Shown here one piece after another: positions 1-11,141 of a stretch of DNA of 64,000 nt. This DNA is from Gautieria morchelliformis (Eukaryota > Basidiomycota > Agaricomycetes > Gomphales > Gomphaceae): contig WHVA01000441.1 in assembly GCA_015179125.1 (NCBI GenBank), positions 31,186-95,185 of the forward strand. The letters are read 5' to 3'. The notes beneath the pieces were generated by a model. It worked only from the letters and a program-made list of their open reading frames with translations, did no database searches and had not been told where the DNA came from. Every line of letters begins with the position of its first letter. The stretch's first letter is position 1. The position numbers and the translations under genes are program-made.

Positions 1-604
1 AATGATGCCCAAATATAGCGACACATGGACCATCACGCACATACTTGAAAGCGGAAATACCCCGGAATGGGTGTCTCTTGATACGGTATCCCGGGTTTCC
101 TGCACATAATTTTCTCAAACATAACGAAAGCCGTTCGCGTCGCGGGGTGTTAGAACAATTTGTCTTGTCCGTCGTAGGTTTTGGATCCAGCATTATACCT
201 CGCCATGGCGATACGCATTCAATAATGGTACCTTGCAAGCGGCCGTTCTCACGGTAGGCATTATTGTTCTCCTTATCCGTTCTGTCCTGCCACATCATGT
301 CCTGGCCACTCATGTAGACACGATTATGCTACGTCGTCTAACAAACTGGCCACAACATACGCAAACTGTCAGTCGTCCATCCGTTCCATATGCATAAGCT
401 TCTTCTCTTACAAACTTCGGAAGCAGATATAATTGACACCAATCAACTTTATAGGTCCTCCTCCAAGTTCGTTGCAATCGCGCTTGACAGTATGACGCTG
501 ACCGGCTCGATTTAACTGAGAGTCGAGGTTCAGTGGCCACTTGCATAACCTGGCACGCAATCAAACTACAGCGCACAACATGGCTTGCTATGTCTCTACT
601 CACA
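1..604. other. No gene recognised (left flank)
   Basis: Short open frames occur on both strands, but none has a recognisable domain, a consistent exon structure or a convincing start. It is simply the 3' flank of the minus-strand GST gene that ends at 605. Confidence 0.5.
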
Positions 605-1491
605 TCAATGAACAGCTCTCCACGGCTCCGATATCTCCCACAAACGTCCCCATCGCCCATCATTCCACAGTCTGACTCTTTCCCAATCGTCTGGTGTCGT
701 GGCGATAAGCCATGCGAGGTGCGATACGATGATCATATCAGCGCGAGTAGGCTCGGTTCCGCCAGCAACGTATATAACACCAGGCCCGTTCTTGTCCAGA
801 ATCATCGCGAGCGTGTCGAAGCCTTGCTTTAGCAGCGCCCAGTGCCCATCCCTTATGGGTCCCTCGGGACTCCACTCTTCGAGTGGTTTGCCGTTCCCGT
901 ACCATCGTTCCCTCGTCTCGCGGAAGTACACCTGACTACGCTCATCCAGTATGTTCCATACGGGGGGCAGTAATAGCTTCCCGAGATGGGGCCCTACGAT
1001 GCGTTTGAACGTCTCCTCGAAGATGTATTGCAGGGCTCTGCCTGCTTTGGGCAACACAGGGCGCTCGGGGTACTTTTCATCGAGGTATTCAGCGATGGCT
1101 AGAGAATCCATGATGACCACGGCGGCGTCCCCGCTTAAATCGACGATTGCTGGAAGCGTGTAGAGTGGGTTTCCATCTGGGTCGGTAGATGTTGGCGAGA
1201 CTCCGAGCTTCTTGAGTGTGGATGCAATATCCGGGTATGATATCCACTCTGTCTTGTACGGGATGCGCTTGTGGTTTAACACGGTTCTGAATATATATAT
1301 CAGAAGAACGGCCGACTGGTTGAAAGGCCTCTGCTGTTGACCTTGCTTTCCAGGTGTTCGGATTCCTGGCGGTCATGCGCGTTTAGTATGGACAGCGCGC
1401 AAAGAGCTTGAAAGAAAGAAGAGACTCGCCAGGCTTTACTGCGTGTCGTGGATGGTATGTCCAAAAGTGTGATTTTGGGCTCAGAGGACAT
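605..1491 (-). CDS. Glutathione S-transferase, fungal GSTFuA/etherase-like, copy 1
   Basis: Predicted cytosolic glutathione transferase of 255 residues. Exons: 1491-1430, 1365-1342 (24 nt) and 1286-605. The start is the ATG giving MSSEPKITLLDIPST, the usual beginning of this basidiomycete GST class. Splicing restores the thioredoxin-fold segment WNPNTWKARTVLNHKRIPY around the active site and then the LPAIVDLSG / DSLAIAEYLDEKYP glutathione-binding stretch; the all-alpha C-terminal domain follows and includes EPTRADMIIVSHL. Intron 1 begins with GC rather than GT (TG/GCGAGT) and the same is true of the paralogue at 4655. Members of this class act in detoxification of wood extractives and lignin-derived ethers; the substrate here cannot be told from sequence. 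Family call firm, subclass inferred. Confidence 0.88.
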
Positions 1492-2302
1492 GTTTCGCCG
1501 GAACAGAGTATGATGTCAGCTCAGCGTGACTTGCTTTGCCTCCGAGTCCAAACAGTCACTGCTAAGCGCTAAGACAAAGAAAATCATCCGTCAAAATTCC
1601 ATCCATGCCAATCGTCTTGGTAATAGGTCGTGGAGAAAGGGCATGCTGAGTCGTCTCTTGCGTGCGTGTGTTCGCGAGCTTGAGTCGTGACAAAGCGTCA
1701 GACCTGGCGCGAGGGGCCTCAGTTCGTTTAATACCCGGGCCTGGAATGCGATCACCGGATTGGCACAAGGTTTGATTTCAGTGGTGTCTTGCAACTCAGG
1801 ATCCAGCGTCCCTCAGCTGCAGCACTCCAGCTGAGACCTTTCAGAGGGCATTGCGCGGTGGAGAGATGCGCGGTGGAGAGATGCGCGGTGGAGAGATGCG
1901 CGGTGGAGAGATGCGCGGTGGAGAGATGGCTACTTATCCCCTCTTAACAAACAGAATCCGACGACTGCGAAGCATGTGTCTGATAGCGGGTGCAGTAACC
2001 TCCTACGCTTACATTGCCGCGCTGCACGGGCTTCGGAGTCAGTTGCGCAATTCTTGTCTGGACTCCCACAATCTGCCAGCAAATATTGCGCCTTTTGCGC
2101 TATCGTGCCCTCGCCGTTGCTAAGCGGCCCGTAGAACGCTTTGCCATACTGTAAGCAGAACTCTCACGAATGACGTGCATTCATTCTTACACATCTGCTT
2201 ATTTATAGTCATTCTTAAAGTGGATATAAAGTATGGCAAAGATTTCTGTCTGTAAACATCTTCCCCACCGCGACCTCCTTGACTCCTGCGCTACCTCTCT
2301 TC
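1492..2302. other. Intergenic region between divergent GST and OYE genes
   Basis: Shared upstream region of the minus-strand GST and the plus-strand old yellow enzyme. It holds a five-copy 15-bp tandem repeat (1853-1927) and otherwise no gene that I can support. The divergent arrangement of two detoxification-type genes suggests possible co-regulation, which is inference. Confidence 0.5.
1853..1927. repeat. 15-bp tandem repeat, five perfect copies
   Basis: The unit gcgcggtggagagat is repeated five times without mismatch, about 375 bp upstream of the OYE start codon. A plus-strand frame reads it as repeated MRGGE, but no gene context supports translation. Confidence 0.95.
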
Positions 2303-3568
2303 ATGTCTGCTGCTGCAAATAGTGTGCTCTTTAAGCCGATCAAGATCGGCCGCTCATACGTGGCCCATCGTCTCGTCATGGCGCCCTTGACACGGTATAG
2401 GGCCAACAAGAAGCACGTCCACGAGGAACTCGCGGTGGAGTACTACACGCAACGTGCTAGTACCCCCGGAACATTGCTCATCACTGAAGCAACGTTCATC
2501 TCACCACAAGCCGGCGGATACAACAACGTCCCAGGCATATACACTTCAGAGCAGATTGCCGCGTGGAAAAAGGTACGTGAATACCATTGTTGCCAGGCTT
2601 TTGAATGATGGTAGATCGCCTCTCCAGGTCACCGATGCCGTGCACGCAAAAAAGTCGTTCATATACCTTCAGCTGTGGGCGCTGGGGCGTACGGCCAAGC
2701 CTGAGGTTCTTGCGCAAGAAGGCAACCTGCCGTTCGTTTCCGCGTCATCCATACCCTTGAAAAAACGAGACCCAGCTACCCGCGGCCAAACGCCACGCCC
2801 GCTGACCGTGCCAGAAATACAGCAATACGTGAAAGACTATGCGCAAGCCGCGCGGAACGCCATCGAGGCCGGGTTCGATGGCGTTGAGATTCACGGGGCG
2901 AACGGGTACCTCGTTGATCAGTTCCTCCAGGATGTGACAAATGAGCGGACAGATGAGTATGGTGGAAGCATAGAGCGACGAAGCCGCTTCGGGCTCGAGG
3001 TTGTCAAGGCTGTGGTGGACGCCGTTGGGGCGGATCGAACGGGGATCAGACTCAGTCCGTGGGGTGTCTTCCAGGGTGAGCGAGTTCGGCAATCTTCGAT
3101 ACTACGTATTTACATGAGCAGGCATGCGCATGGCGGATCCCGTTCCCCAATTCTCGTATATCATTCAGACCATCCACGATCAATACCCCGACCTCGCATA
3201 CCTCCATCTCGTGGAACCGCCTGTGGATGAGGTTGTGGATATGGACCCGGGATCCAATGACGTCTTCCGCAGCATATGGGCACCTCGGCCGTTCCTGTCT
3301 GCCAATGGACACACGGCAGAAAGTGCAGTTCGCGTCGCCGAGGAGAAGGGGGACGTCATTGTCTTCGGGCGCTATTTCATCTCGAACGTGAGTACCACTG
3401 CAGTGCTATACACCGAACATTCAAATGACACAATTGCATTAGCCGGATTTACCTCAACGGATCAGGAAGGGCATCCCGCTGGCACCATACAACTACAACA
3501 CGTTTTACACTACACAGAGTCCTGTTGGGTATATAGACTATCCAGTTGCGGAGGGGAACGAGCGCTGA
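2303..3568 (+). CDS. Old yellow enzyme family NADH:flavin oxidoreductase (12-oxophytodienoate reductase-like)
   Basis: FMN-dependent ene-reductase of 369 residues that reduces activated C=C bonds of alpha,beta-unsaturated carbonyls and related compounds using NAD(P)H. Four exons: 2303-2572, 2628-3075, 3122-3387 and 3443-3568; all junctions are GT-AG and in phase. Landmarks: MAPLTRYRA near the N-terminus (FMN-contacting Thr), GVEIHGANGYLVDQFLQ with the His/Asn pair that binds the substrate oxygen, NERTDEYGGS, GRYFISNPDLPQRIRKG near the C-terminus, and YTTQSPVGYIDYP at the end. The start is the ATG of MSAAANSVLFKPIKIG, directly ahead of the first beta strand. No targeting signal is evident. Length matches the family and no damage is seen. 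The physiological substrate is unknown. Confidence 0.93.
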
Positions 3569-4654
3569 TGCGGTGTGGAATGCTTGTGCAAGCCGCCCTG
3601 CGCATTTCATACCATCATAGAATCGCGCCATGTTTCGAATATAATAGTAATAAGTGGCGTTTGAACTAACCTCATACCATCATACTTAGAATGCTGCTAT
3701 CTGTCAAATATAATACTTTGCTAACATACTCTATGAATTCCTTGAGCGGGACACAGCCTGGAGTGGTGTCGGCGTCTAGCACGGCCGCCGCGGGGAAAAG
3801 GCCAGGCCACGCGGTCAAATAAGTATAGGGGAAAGCAAGAGGGGCGATAGCTGACAAGGCGTTAAAAAACCCCAGGGGAACGAAGAGGGGCATGCGCGGG
3901 GCAACGAGCCAAGCGGCAAGTTACCTGTGCGAAGCAAGCGAGCAGAAGAATAAATACGGCCTGAGGGACCCCCGCCAGCGTGCCCTGGCAATACAAAGGA
4001 AACAAGGAGCAGCGAGGGCAAGGAGAAGCGGTCGGTGACCCGTGCGCATACTAATAGGCTTTGGGGTCACGTGCACGCTAAGCCAGCGCCCCGAGGCGGA
4101 ATTTGCACGAGCAGGGACCTCGGTTAGCCATGGGCACTTGAATTGTGAGGTTTGAGTTGGGAGAAGGTTCGACCTATGGCAGCTGCATGTAGCACGAATA
4201 ACCCGGTTATGCTCCGCCGCTCGCCTATATATCATGCAGCGCCTGCCTGCCTGGGCATGTATGCGGGTAAGTTTTGCACGAGAACACCGTTCAGAACCAT
4301 CGATTGAAGACAAAAATAAGAGTGTCTATTTACAACATTGCCACAATCAAACAGAAGGCCTCAAGGCTACTGCGACCCATTCCAGTATTTTTAGGGGGAT
4401 GCACGGAGGTTTGCAGATATTCATTCTCCGCATGCGGAAAATCCGTTGACGCGTACGTTGGACGTTTGAGCGTTTTGAACGGTGAAGAATCAAAGCTGGA
4501 GCCCACACGTCTATATTTCAGAGTGGTGCGTGTTAAGGCTGCACGGCACGCCAGTGTTGCCCATGGCACGCTGCGTGACGGGCATTATGGCGCACGTAAT
4601 ACTGAAACGGTTGAAGGAACTAGGTTCCGTCCGCACTTCCTGGTCCTGTCCACC
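3569..4654. other. Intergenic region upstream of GST copy 2
   Basis: About 1.1 kb with only short overlapping frames on both strands. I see no domain, RNA gene or repeat. It should contain the OYE 3' region and the GST copy 2 promoter. Confidence 0.5.
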
Positions 4655-5529
4655 ATGTCCACCGAACCCACCATTATCCTCTATGACATTCCGTCTGCTT
4701 CAACTTACCAGCCGTGGCAAGTCGCCTCTCAGATCACATCCTGACACCTTTGTTAACCGCTTTTCAGGAATCCCAACACATGGAAGGCGAGGTCAGTTGG
4801 AGCACCGCGAACGTAGCATGTTGATCTCAACCGGCTTCTCGCAGGACTGTCCTGAATTATAAGCGAATATCGTACAAGACTGTCTGGCTGTCATACCCTG
4901 ACATCGAGCCCACGCTGAAGAAACTCGGCGCGTCTCCCAAGACCATCGATCCCGAAGGGTACCCGCACTACATGCTTCCTGCCGTCCTCGACATCAGTGG
5001 ACGATCCCCCGTTCTCGTCACAGACTCCCTGAACATCGCCGAGTATCTCGACGCCAAGTACCCCGATCGCCCGGTCTTCCCCAGGGAGGGCAGAGCACTC
5101 CAGTACGCCTTCGAAGAGACCTTCAATCGCATCGTGGGGCCGCACTTCTGGAAAATGATGCTTCCGCTCGCATGGGGCGTCTTGGACGAACGCAGTCGCG
5201 GTCACGTGCACGAAAAAAGGGAGCGATGGCACAAGAGTAAGGCGTCGTTGGGGCAGTGGCGTCCAGAAGCGTCCATCTCTGGGAAAGAGTGGGAGTCGCT
5301 CAAGGGTGGATTCGACCAACTGGCGGCGTTCCTCAACAAGAACGGCCCGGACATGCTCTATGTTGCAGGCGGGAGCGAGCCCACCCGCGCAGACATGATC
5401 ATCGTGTCGTACCTGGCGTCCATCGTAGTTGCTGCGCCTGAGATGTGGAGCCGCGAGGTCAGGCATTGGAGCGGAGGGAGATGGGAGAGACTGTGGAGGG
5501 TGTCGGAGTCTTGGAGGGTTGTTCACTGA
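4655..5529 (+). CDS. Glutathione S-transferase, fungal GSTFuA/etherase-like, copy 2
   Basis: Paralogue of the GST at 605-1491 with the same architecture: exons 4655-4716 (62 nt), 4768-4791 (24 nt) and 4845-5529, giving 256 residues. The spliced N-terminus reads MSTEPTIILYDIPSAS, then WNPNTWKARTVLNYKRISY, followed by LPAVLDISGRSPVLVTDSLN and a helical C-terminal domain with EPTRADMIIVSYL. Intron 1 opens with GCAAGT, the classic GC-AG donor, and both introns sit in the same positions and phases as in copy 1, so the duplication post-dates this gene structure. The two genes face outward around the OYE gene. Cytosolic glutathione conjugation is the expected role; the substrate is unknown. Confidence 0.88.
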
Positions 5530-6145
5530 TGTGAGTCGACATGATTATGATTAGCTTCACAGATATACAGGTGCACTTTGTGTGATGGACGTAGCCTGGT
5601 CAGTAATTTCATTAATCTTGGGGTTAAGGAACAAAAACATCATCCGAGCATCATGCATCAAGGCTCACCCCATCCATGTGAGATGCAACGTCCCAAGGGG
5701 AGCGTCTCCGCTGCATGATTCTACGGGGCATAGCACTAGGGGATATATATGTGCAACTAGTCTCTTTCGATCAAGAACGGAACGGCAAAATCTTCGAGCA
5801 ACCAAAATTAACTTCCGCAGCACCCCTGGGCCTGATCCGCCATGTTGACCGTTCATCGACATCTTGGAGACGAGACTCGCGGAGAAGTCGCGAACGGCCT
5901 GGGCGGCAAATCCCTTAAGCGCAGGCGTCGTAGGAGGATGAAACGGGTGTCCAAAGTGGCACTCCGCTCTGCGAAGGACGGAACAATGAAGAGCACTCCA
6001 GGGGAACAATAGAGAGCGGGATGAATGGAAGCGCGCTGGTGGCTGTCTGTCACACTCATACAAACTTCGAGTGCTTGTACTTATTGAACCAGTAATAAGG
6101 CCTAAGGAGCCAAACAGACGCTAACACCCGATCGTGTGACCTGTG
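5530..6145. other. Left flank of the clp1/chromodomain triplication
   Basis: No convincing coding region. The right edge, from the motif gacgtttggca at 6146, is where sequence shared with the two other duplicated modules begins (matches at 8110 and 11152). Confidence 0.5.
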
Positions 6146-6271
6146 GACGTTTGGCACCAATGTGGAGTTTAAAAGTGCCTCGTTGTGGGTCTGTGGGTCC
6201 GTAATTGCAGAGCCCATCAGCCATCCGAGGGCAATATTTCCCACGGAGATCGCACGGGCTGAGACGATACA

Positions 6272-6277
6272 TATAAA
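6272..6277 (+). promoter_or_regulatory. TATA box of clp1-like copy A
   Basis: TATAAA lies 74 bp upstream of the ATG in the conserved context gatacatataaagata. Matching boxes precede copy B (8230) and copy C (11758). Confidence 0.55.
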
Positions 6278-6350
6278 GATACATTATGCTAGCCCTCCAG
6301 ACCGCACAACCGCGCTACCCCCGCCTTCTACGTGAAGCCAGGCTAGCACC

Positions 6351-7417
6351 ATGGTTCTCGGCACGTCTCTGTCTGTCTCGCCTGCCGTCTTCGACAACAA
6401 GGAGAACGTCGTGTTCAGATTCTCGCAGTCTGTCTTAAGGAATACCAACGGGCGGCGAGCGCGTTCGCGCGCGAATAACTCATCCTCGCCTGTTGTGATC
6501 ACGCGAGAGAGCGCTCGGGGGCCTTGTCGTCGCACGCAGTCGGTGGCACCGACGCGCACGCCACCCAGGTTCCCCGTCGAGGACGTCGGGACACCCTCGG
6601 GGTCGAACGGTCCTCAGGGAATCATCCAGCTCCCGAGGACCCTCGGGCGTCCCGCGTTCAAGGCGATACCCGCTGGCATTCTCGAAGCTGTCGATGCCGA
6701 TCTGCAGGGTGTCGCCCTGGAATACCTCCACCAGAAGCTACAACGCTTCGGGCCCCAGTCAGTACTACTTACGTTGCGAAAATAATTTACCCGAGCTTAT
6801 ATTTCCGATTCAGATTGCTTGCGGTGGCGGCGAGTACGACGGCGGACCCCCCACGTGACCGTCTTCCGCGCGAGCTCCAAGTCATCGTCCACGACATCAC
6901 GGCCGACGCGCCCTCGCACCTCTTCGCGGTATGCTCCCAGCCCCCCACGCGCATCTCCCTCCACCCCGCCCACGCGCTCGTCCTCGCCTCGCACTGCGCG
7001 AACTTCCCGGCCCTCCCGTACTCGAAGCCCACGGTCGCCCCCGCAGTCGGCAGCACGCTCACGCTCCCCGTCGTCCCCCTCGCGCTGCCGAACCCGGAGA
7101 CATTCCCGATCCTCATGCACTACCTCTACACCAAGCGCGGGGACCACCTCCTCGCCGCGCTGCTCCCCATGGCGTCGCGCGACGCGACACAGACCTTCGA
7201 CCAGCTCCAGCTCTCCACGGAGTATGCCGCGGCCTTTACGGTGCAGGCGCTCCTCGCCCGCGCGGCGATAGTGCATGGGCTGTGGAGCAATGTGGCGGCG
7301 TTGGGCGTGTTCGATGCCAAATTGTGGCGAGGGATTGAGGTGGTGTGGGCGGTGTTGTTGGATACGTTGGCTATCAGCACCGGGTCGAGCTGGCGGACGA
7401 AGAGCACCATGTCGTAG
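6351..7417 (+). CDS. clp1: Clampless1 (Clp1)-like protein, tandem copy A
   Basis: Predicted 336-residue protein; exons 6351-6757 and 6814-7417, with a 56-nt intron falling in phase. Recognised as Clp1-like from the layout: an N-terminal segment with DNKENVVFRF, a basic Arg-rich stretch, PPRFPVEDVGTPSG, GRPAFKAIPAGILEAVDADL, then after the intron LPRELQVIVHDI, LTLPVVPLALPNPETFPILM, HYLYTKRGDHLLAALLP and the C-terminal ALLARAAIVHGLWSNVAALG block. In Coprinopsis and Ustilago, Clp1 acts downstream of mating-type homeodomain regulators in clamp formation and dikaryon growth; the role of this copy is unknown. The gene converges on a truncated copy of the chromodomain/coiled-coil gene. The family assignment rests on remembered family features, not a search. 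Confidence 0.75.
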
Positions 7418-7534
7418 CTTTACTGTGATATACATACCCATCAACCGCATACCAGTATCTTTGAAATTCTAGTTTCTTATACACTGCATCCGGAATGTGT
7501 TGTACGGTGAGAGCAGCGCTGTAAGGTTGAACAC

Positions 7535-8096
7535 ATGTCAGCACCTCGATGGTGCCCGTTGACCGTGTCAGTTCCGTTTCCAACTTGTGGACTTGAGTGG
7601 TCCAGAACATCTGTACTTGCTTGACTTGATGCCCGTTGTCGCCTGCTCGCGGAGGCTATCATTGTCCCGCTGGAGAGCCCCGATCTCTACAAGCCGTGCC
7701 TGGTGCGCATCGGACGCCTGCGTGTACAAGTTCCGCAGCATATTCACGTCCGACTCTCGAGCTGAGCCTTCGCAAGCTTGAGCTGCTCGTTCTCTTGAAG
7801 CGTGTCCTTGAAACGATCCAGATGCACAAAAGACGACGAGGACGCAGTCAAGTCGTCCGCCGTCGACGCCGCTGCTCGGTCCTCTTGCGGCATCTTAGCA
7901 GTTCGTTCTTTGCCCAGCGCAATGCTAACCTCGTCATATCGTTCATTGCCCAGCGCAATGCTAACCTCGTCATATCGTTCATTCGCCACCTCGAGCTCGC
8001 GCTTTAGACGATCCAGCTCCCCATCTAGTAGCTCAGCCGTGCGGGACTGCCGATTCTTCAGTGTCGCTTTCAAGAGCTTGATTTCCTCCGATTTAC
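7535..8096 (-). pseudogene. Truncated chromodomain/coiled-coil gene, module 1 remnant
   Basis: Carries only the central coiled-coil part of the gene intact at 13811-17241. Frames in the minus direction show SKSEEIKLLKATLKNRQSRT, LKRELEVANERYDEVSIAL and the DRFKDTLQENEQLKLAKAQLES stretch. The 5' end stops at the duplication breakpoint (8096). The 3' end is lost: the clp1 3' flank is joined directly to the coiled coil near 7535, removing about 1.1 kb that module 2 still has. It also carries a 36-bp internal direct repeat (about 7912-7983) and a frameshift after AKAQLES. No start codon of its own, so a pseudogene. Confidence 0.85.
7912..7983. repeat. 36-bp tandem direct repeat inside the module 1 coiled-coil remnant
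   Basis: Two adjacent copies of a 36-bp unit (12 codons, NERYDEVSIALG) that is single-copy in the other two modules, so it arose after the triplication. Confidence 0.9.
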
Positions 8097-8229
8097 CGAC
8101 TTTGCCTCGGACGTTTGGCAACGATGTGGAGTTTGAAAATGGCTCGCTGTGTGGGTCCGTAATTGCAGAGCCCATCAGCCATCCGAGGGCAATATTTCCC
8201 ACGGAGATCGCACGGGCTGAAACGATACA

Positions 8230-8235
8230 TATAAA
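8230..8235 (+). promoter_or_regulatory. TATA box of clp1-like copy B
   Basis: TATAAA 79 bp upstream of the copy B ATG, in the same context as copy A. Confidence 0.55.
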
Positions 8236-8308
8236 GATACATTATGCCAGCCCTCCAAACCGCACAACCGCGCTACCCCCGCCTTCTACGTGAAGCCAGG
8301 CTAGCACC

Positions 8309-9378
8309 ATGGTTCTCAGCACGTCTCTGTCTGTCTCGCCTGCCGTCTTCGACAACAAGGAGAACGTCGTCTTCAGATTCTCGCAGTCTGTCTTAAGGAA
8401 TACCAACGGGCGGCGAGCGCGTTCGCGCGCGAATAACACATCCTCGCCTGTTGTGATCACGCGAGAGAGCGCTCGGGGGCCTCGTCGTCGCACGCAGTCG
8501 GTGGCACCGACGCGCACGCCACCCAGGTTCCCCGTCGAGGACGTCGGGACACCCTCGGGATCGAACGGTCCTCAGGGAATCATCCAGCTCCCGAGGACCC
8601 TCGGGCGTCCCGCGTTCAAGGCGATACCCGCTGGCGTTCTCGAAGCTGTCGATGCCGATCTGAAGGGTGTCGCCCTGGAATACCTCCACCAGAAGCTACA
8701 ACGCTTCGGGCCCCAGTCAGTACTATTTACGTTGCGAAAATAATTTACCCGAGCTTATATTTCCGATTCAGATTGCTTGCTGTGGCCGCGAGTACGACGG
8801 CGAACCCCCCACGTGACCGTCTTCCGCGCGAGCTCCAAGTCATCGTCAACGACATCACGGCCGACGCGCCCTCGCACCTCTTCGCGGTCTGCGCCCAGTC
8901 CCAGCCCCCCACGCGCATCTCCCTCCACCCCGCCCACGCGCTCGTCCTCGCCTCGCACTGCGCGCACTTCCCGTCCCTCCCGTACTCGAAGCCCGCGGTC
9001 GCCCCCGCAGCCGGCAGCACGCTCACGCTCCCCGTTGTCCCCCTCGCGCTGCCGAGCCCGGAGACGTTCCCCATCCTTATGCACTACTTTTACACCAAAC
9101 GCGGCGACCACCTCCTCGCCTCGTTGCTCCCCATCGCGCCGCGCGACGCGACACAGACCCTCGATCAGCTTTCCACGGAGTATGCCGCGACTTTTACGGT
9201 GCAGGCGCTCCTCGCCCGCGCGGCCAGGGTGCATGGGCTGTGGAGCAATGTGGCGGCGTTGGGCGTGTTCGATGCCAAATTGTGGCGAGGGATTGAAGTG
9301 GTGTGGGCGGTGTTGTTGGATGCGTTGGCTATCAGCACCGGGTCGAGCTGGCGGACGGAGAGCCCCATGTCCGCGTAG
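8309..9378 (+). CDS. clp1: Clampless1 (Clp1)-like protein, tandem copy B
   Basis: Second copy of the Clp1-like gene, 337 residues, exons 8309-8715 and 8772-9378, intron of 56 nt at the same site and phase as copy A. All landmark blocks are present: DNKENVVFRF, FPVEDVGTPSG, LPRELQVIVNDI, LPVVPLALPSPETFPILMHY and ARVHGLWSNVAALGVFDAKL. Relative to copy A it has a two-codon insertion in the CAQSQPP region, a two-codon loss at TLDQLSTEY and one extra C-terminal residue. The promoter block back to about 8110 is duplicated too, so it may be expressed. No disabling change seen; the function inference is as for copy A. Confidence 0.75.
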
Positions 9379-10202
9379 CTTTACTGTGATATACATACCC
9401 ATCAAGCGCATACCAGTATCTTTAAAATTCTAGTTTCTTATACCCTGCATCCGGAATGTGTTGTACGGTGAGAGCACCGCTGTAAGGTTGAAGACATAAA
9501 CTCTGAAGCAGAGATTGAAACCCAAGGTATATACGACCTAACAACTTCGAACATCCAGCGTAAATGGAGCAACAGAGACCAGAACGCTCAGGACATTACG
9601 CCTAGCTCAAAACTGCGGAATATGTGCCACAGGTTCTGGCAAGCTACGTACGGCATACATTCCCTTCGGCTACGGTGATCACCGGCAACACGTACAAAAT
9701 AAAAGACCACTGCACGACAGTCTCCTCCACCATCCACGTTCCAGTTCCCTGAACTGACCTACGTTCTCCTGGGACTCGTGGAGCTAGCTAGACGTGCATG
9801 ACTACGGCTTAAACTCAGGTGGATTGCATCTTGATGCACGATGATCGCGGTGGCACAAGAACATTCTGGACAGGCACAGCGAGGAATATGCGCGTCCCCA
9901 CTCCCAAAAAATAACGCGAGGGAACAGATGCGATTTCTGCATTGGAGGATCCCGTAGCTTGTGGTAGGAAAATGTAAGGCTGGGGTTCGAAAGAGGATAT
10001 GATTAGTTGGGGCGCCAATCGGCCGGGGTATGTCCGCGACAGAGCGACAGAGGCTGGAACGGCACGTTTGACCCTGGGTATCATGGTATAGTGGAGAGAT
10101 CATGGCGGGGAGGCAGTGGACTGGTAGATCGTCACAGGCGACGATGATTAGAATGGGTACACTACTGTAGTCGTGGCATGAAGGAGAAGATGTTGGGTAG
10201 AC

Positions 10203-11141
10203 TGTTGTCCAAGACTCCACCTACAGCAAATAGTTTAGATATGCTCGTGTACATGCTCACGCAGTTTCTGGGGATAGCGTCAACATACTGATTCTCGACC
10301 TTTGGCCTAGCGCTTACCTCCCGCGATTTCAGTAAAGCGCCACACCTAGTCTCACGCTTGGTGTTCATCCAGGGACATATCCACACGAGTTCGTCCTCCT
10401 CCAACGTCGACTCCTGCTCTTTCACATCCTGCTCGTTCTTCTGCCGCGCCATTGCCTCGTCCTCCCACTCTTTCACTTCAAGTCTCAATTTCGTATTCTC
10501 TACGCCCATGTCCATAAACCTACTCCTCCAGTCTTCTGCCTCCTGTTTGGCTGCCTCCACTTCCTTCTGTGCCATCGGTAAAAGGGCCGCCTGCCTCCTA
10601 ACATCGTCCGCCCGTCGAGCTTGGCCTGTCAGCACCTCGATCGTGCCCGTTGATCGCGTCAGTTCCTTTTCCAACTTGTGGATTTGAGTGGTCCAGAACA
10701 TCTGTGCTTGCTTGATGCCCGTTGTCGCCTGCTCGCGGAAGCTATCATTGTCCCGCTTGAGAGCCCCGATCTCTACAAGCCGTGCCTGGTGCGCATCGGA
10801 CGCCTGCGTATACAAGTTCCGCAGCATATCCACGTCACTCTCGAGCTGAGCCTTAGCAAGCTTGAGCTGCTCGTTTTCTTGAAGCGTGTCCTTGAAACGA
10901 TCCAGATGCCCAAAAGACGACGAAGACGCAGTCAAGTCGTCCGCTGTCGACGTCGCTGCTCGATCCTCTTGCGGCATCTTAGCGGTTCGTTCTTTGCTCA
11001 GCGCAACGTTAACCTCGTCATATCGTTCATTCGCCACCTCGAGGTCGCGCTTTAGACGATCCAGCTCCCCATCTAGCTCAGCCGTGCGGGACTGCTGATT
11101 CTTCAGTGTCACTTTCAAGAGCTCGATTTCCTCCGATTTAC
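10203..11141 (-). pseudogene. Truncated chromodomain/coiled-coil gene, module 2 copy
   Basis: Keeps the C-terminal half of the full gene at 13811-17241: an uninterrupted coiled coil from SEEIELLKVTLKNQQSRTAE through KEVEAAKQEAEDWRSRFMDM and the end block LEEDELVWICPWMNTKR...CGALLKSREV. It lacks the chromodomain, the Ser-rich middle and the normal start, being cut at the same breakpoint as module 1. A chimeric ATG in duplicated upstream DNA (11229) opens a continuous 355-codon frame, so a shortened coiled-coil protein could be made, though I see no promoter for it. The intron that follows SREV in the full gene is read through here without a stop. Confidence 0.75.

Noticed and set aside
3672-4313. 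Minus-strand frames with hydrophobic runs (MPLFVPLGFFNALSAIAPLA)
   Set aside because: Short, overlapping, without introns or recognisable domains, and in an intergenic promoter region.
6797-7450. Long Arg/Gly-rich minus-strand frames over the clp1-like genes (also 8755-9411)
   Set aside because: GC-rich antisense shadows of clp1-like exon 2; no independent start, introns or family.
9759-10220. Minus-strand frame MESWTTVYPTSSPSC... as a separate gene or extended chromodomain-gene C-terminus
   Set aside because: It matches the 3' flank duplicated at 13416-13870 but frames differ between copies by small indels, so it is probably non-coding flank.
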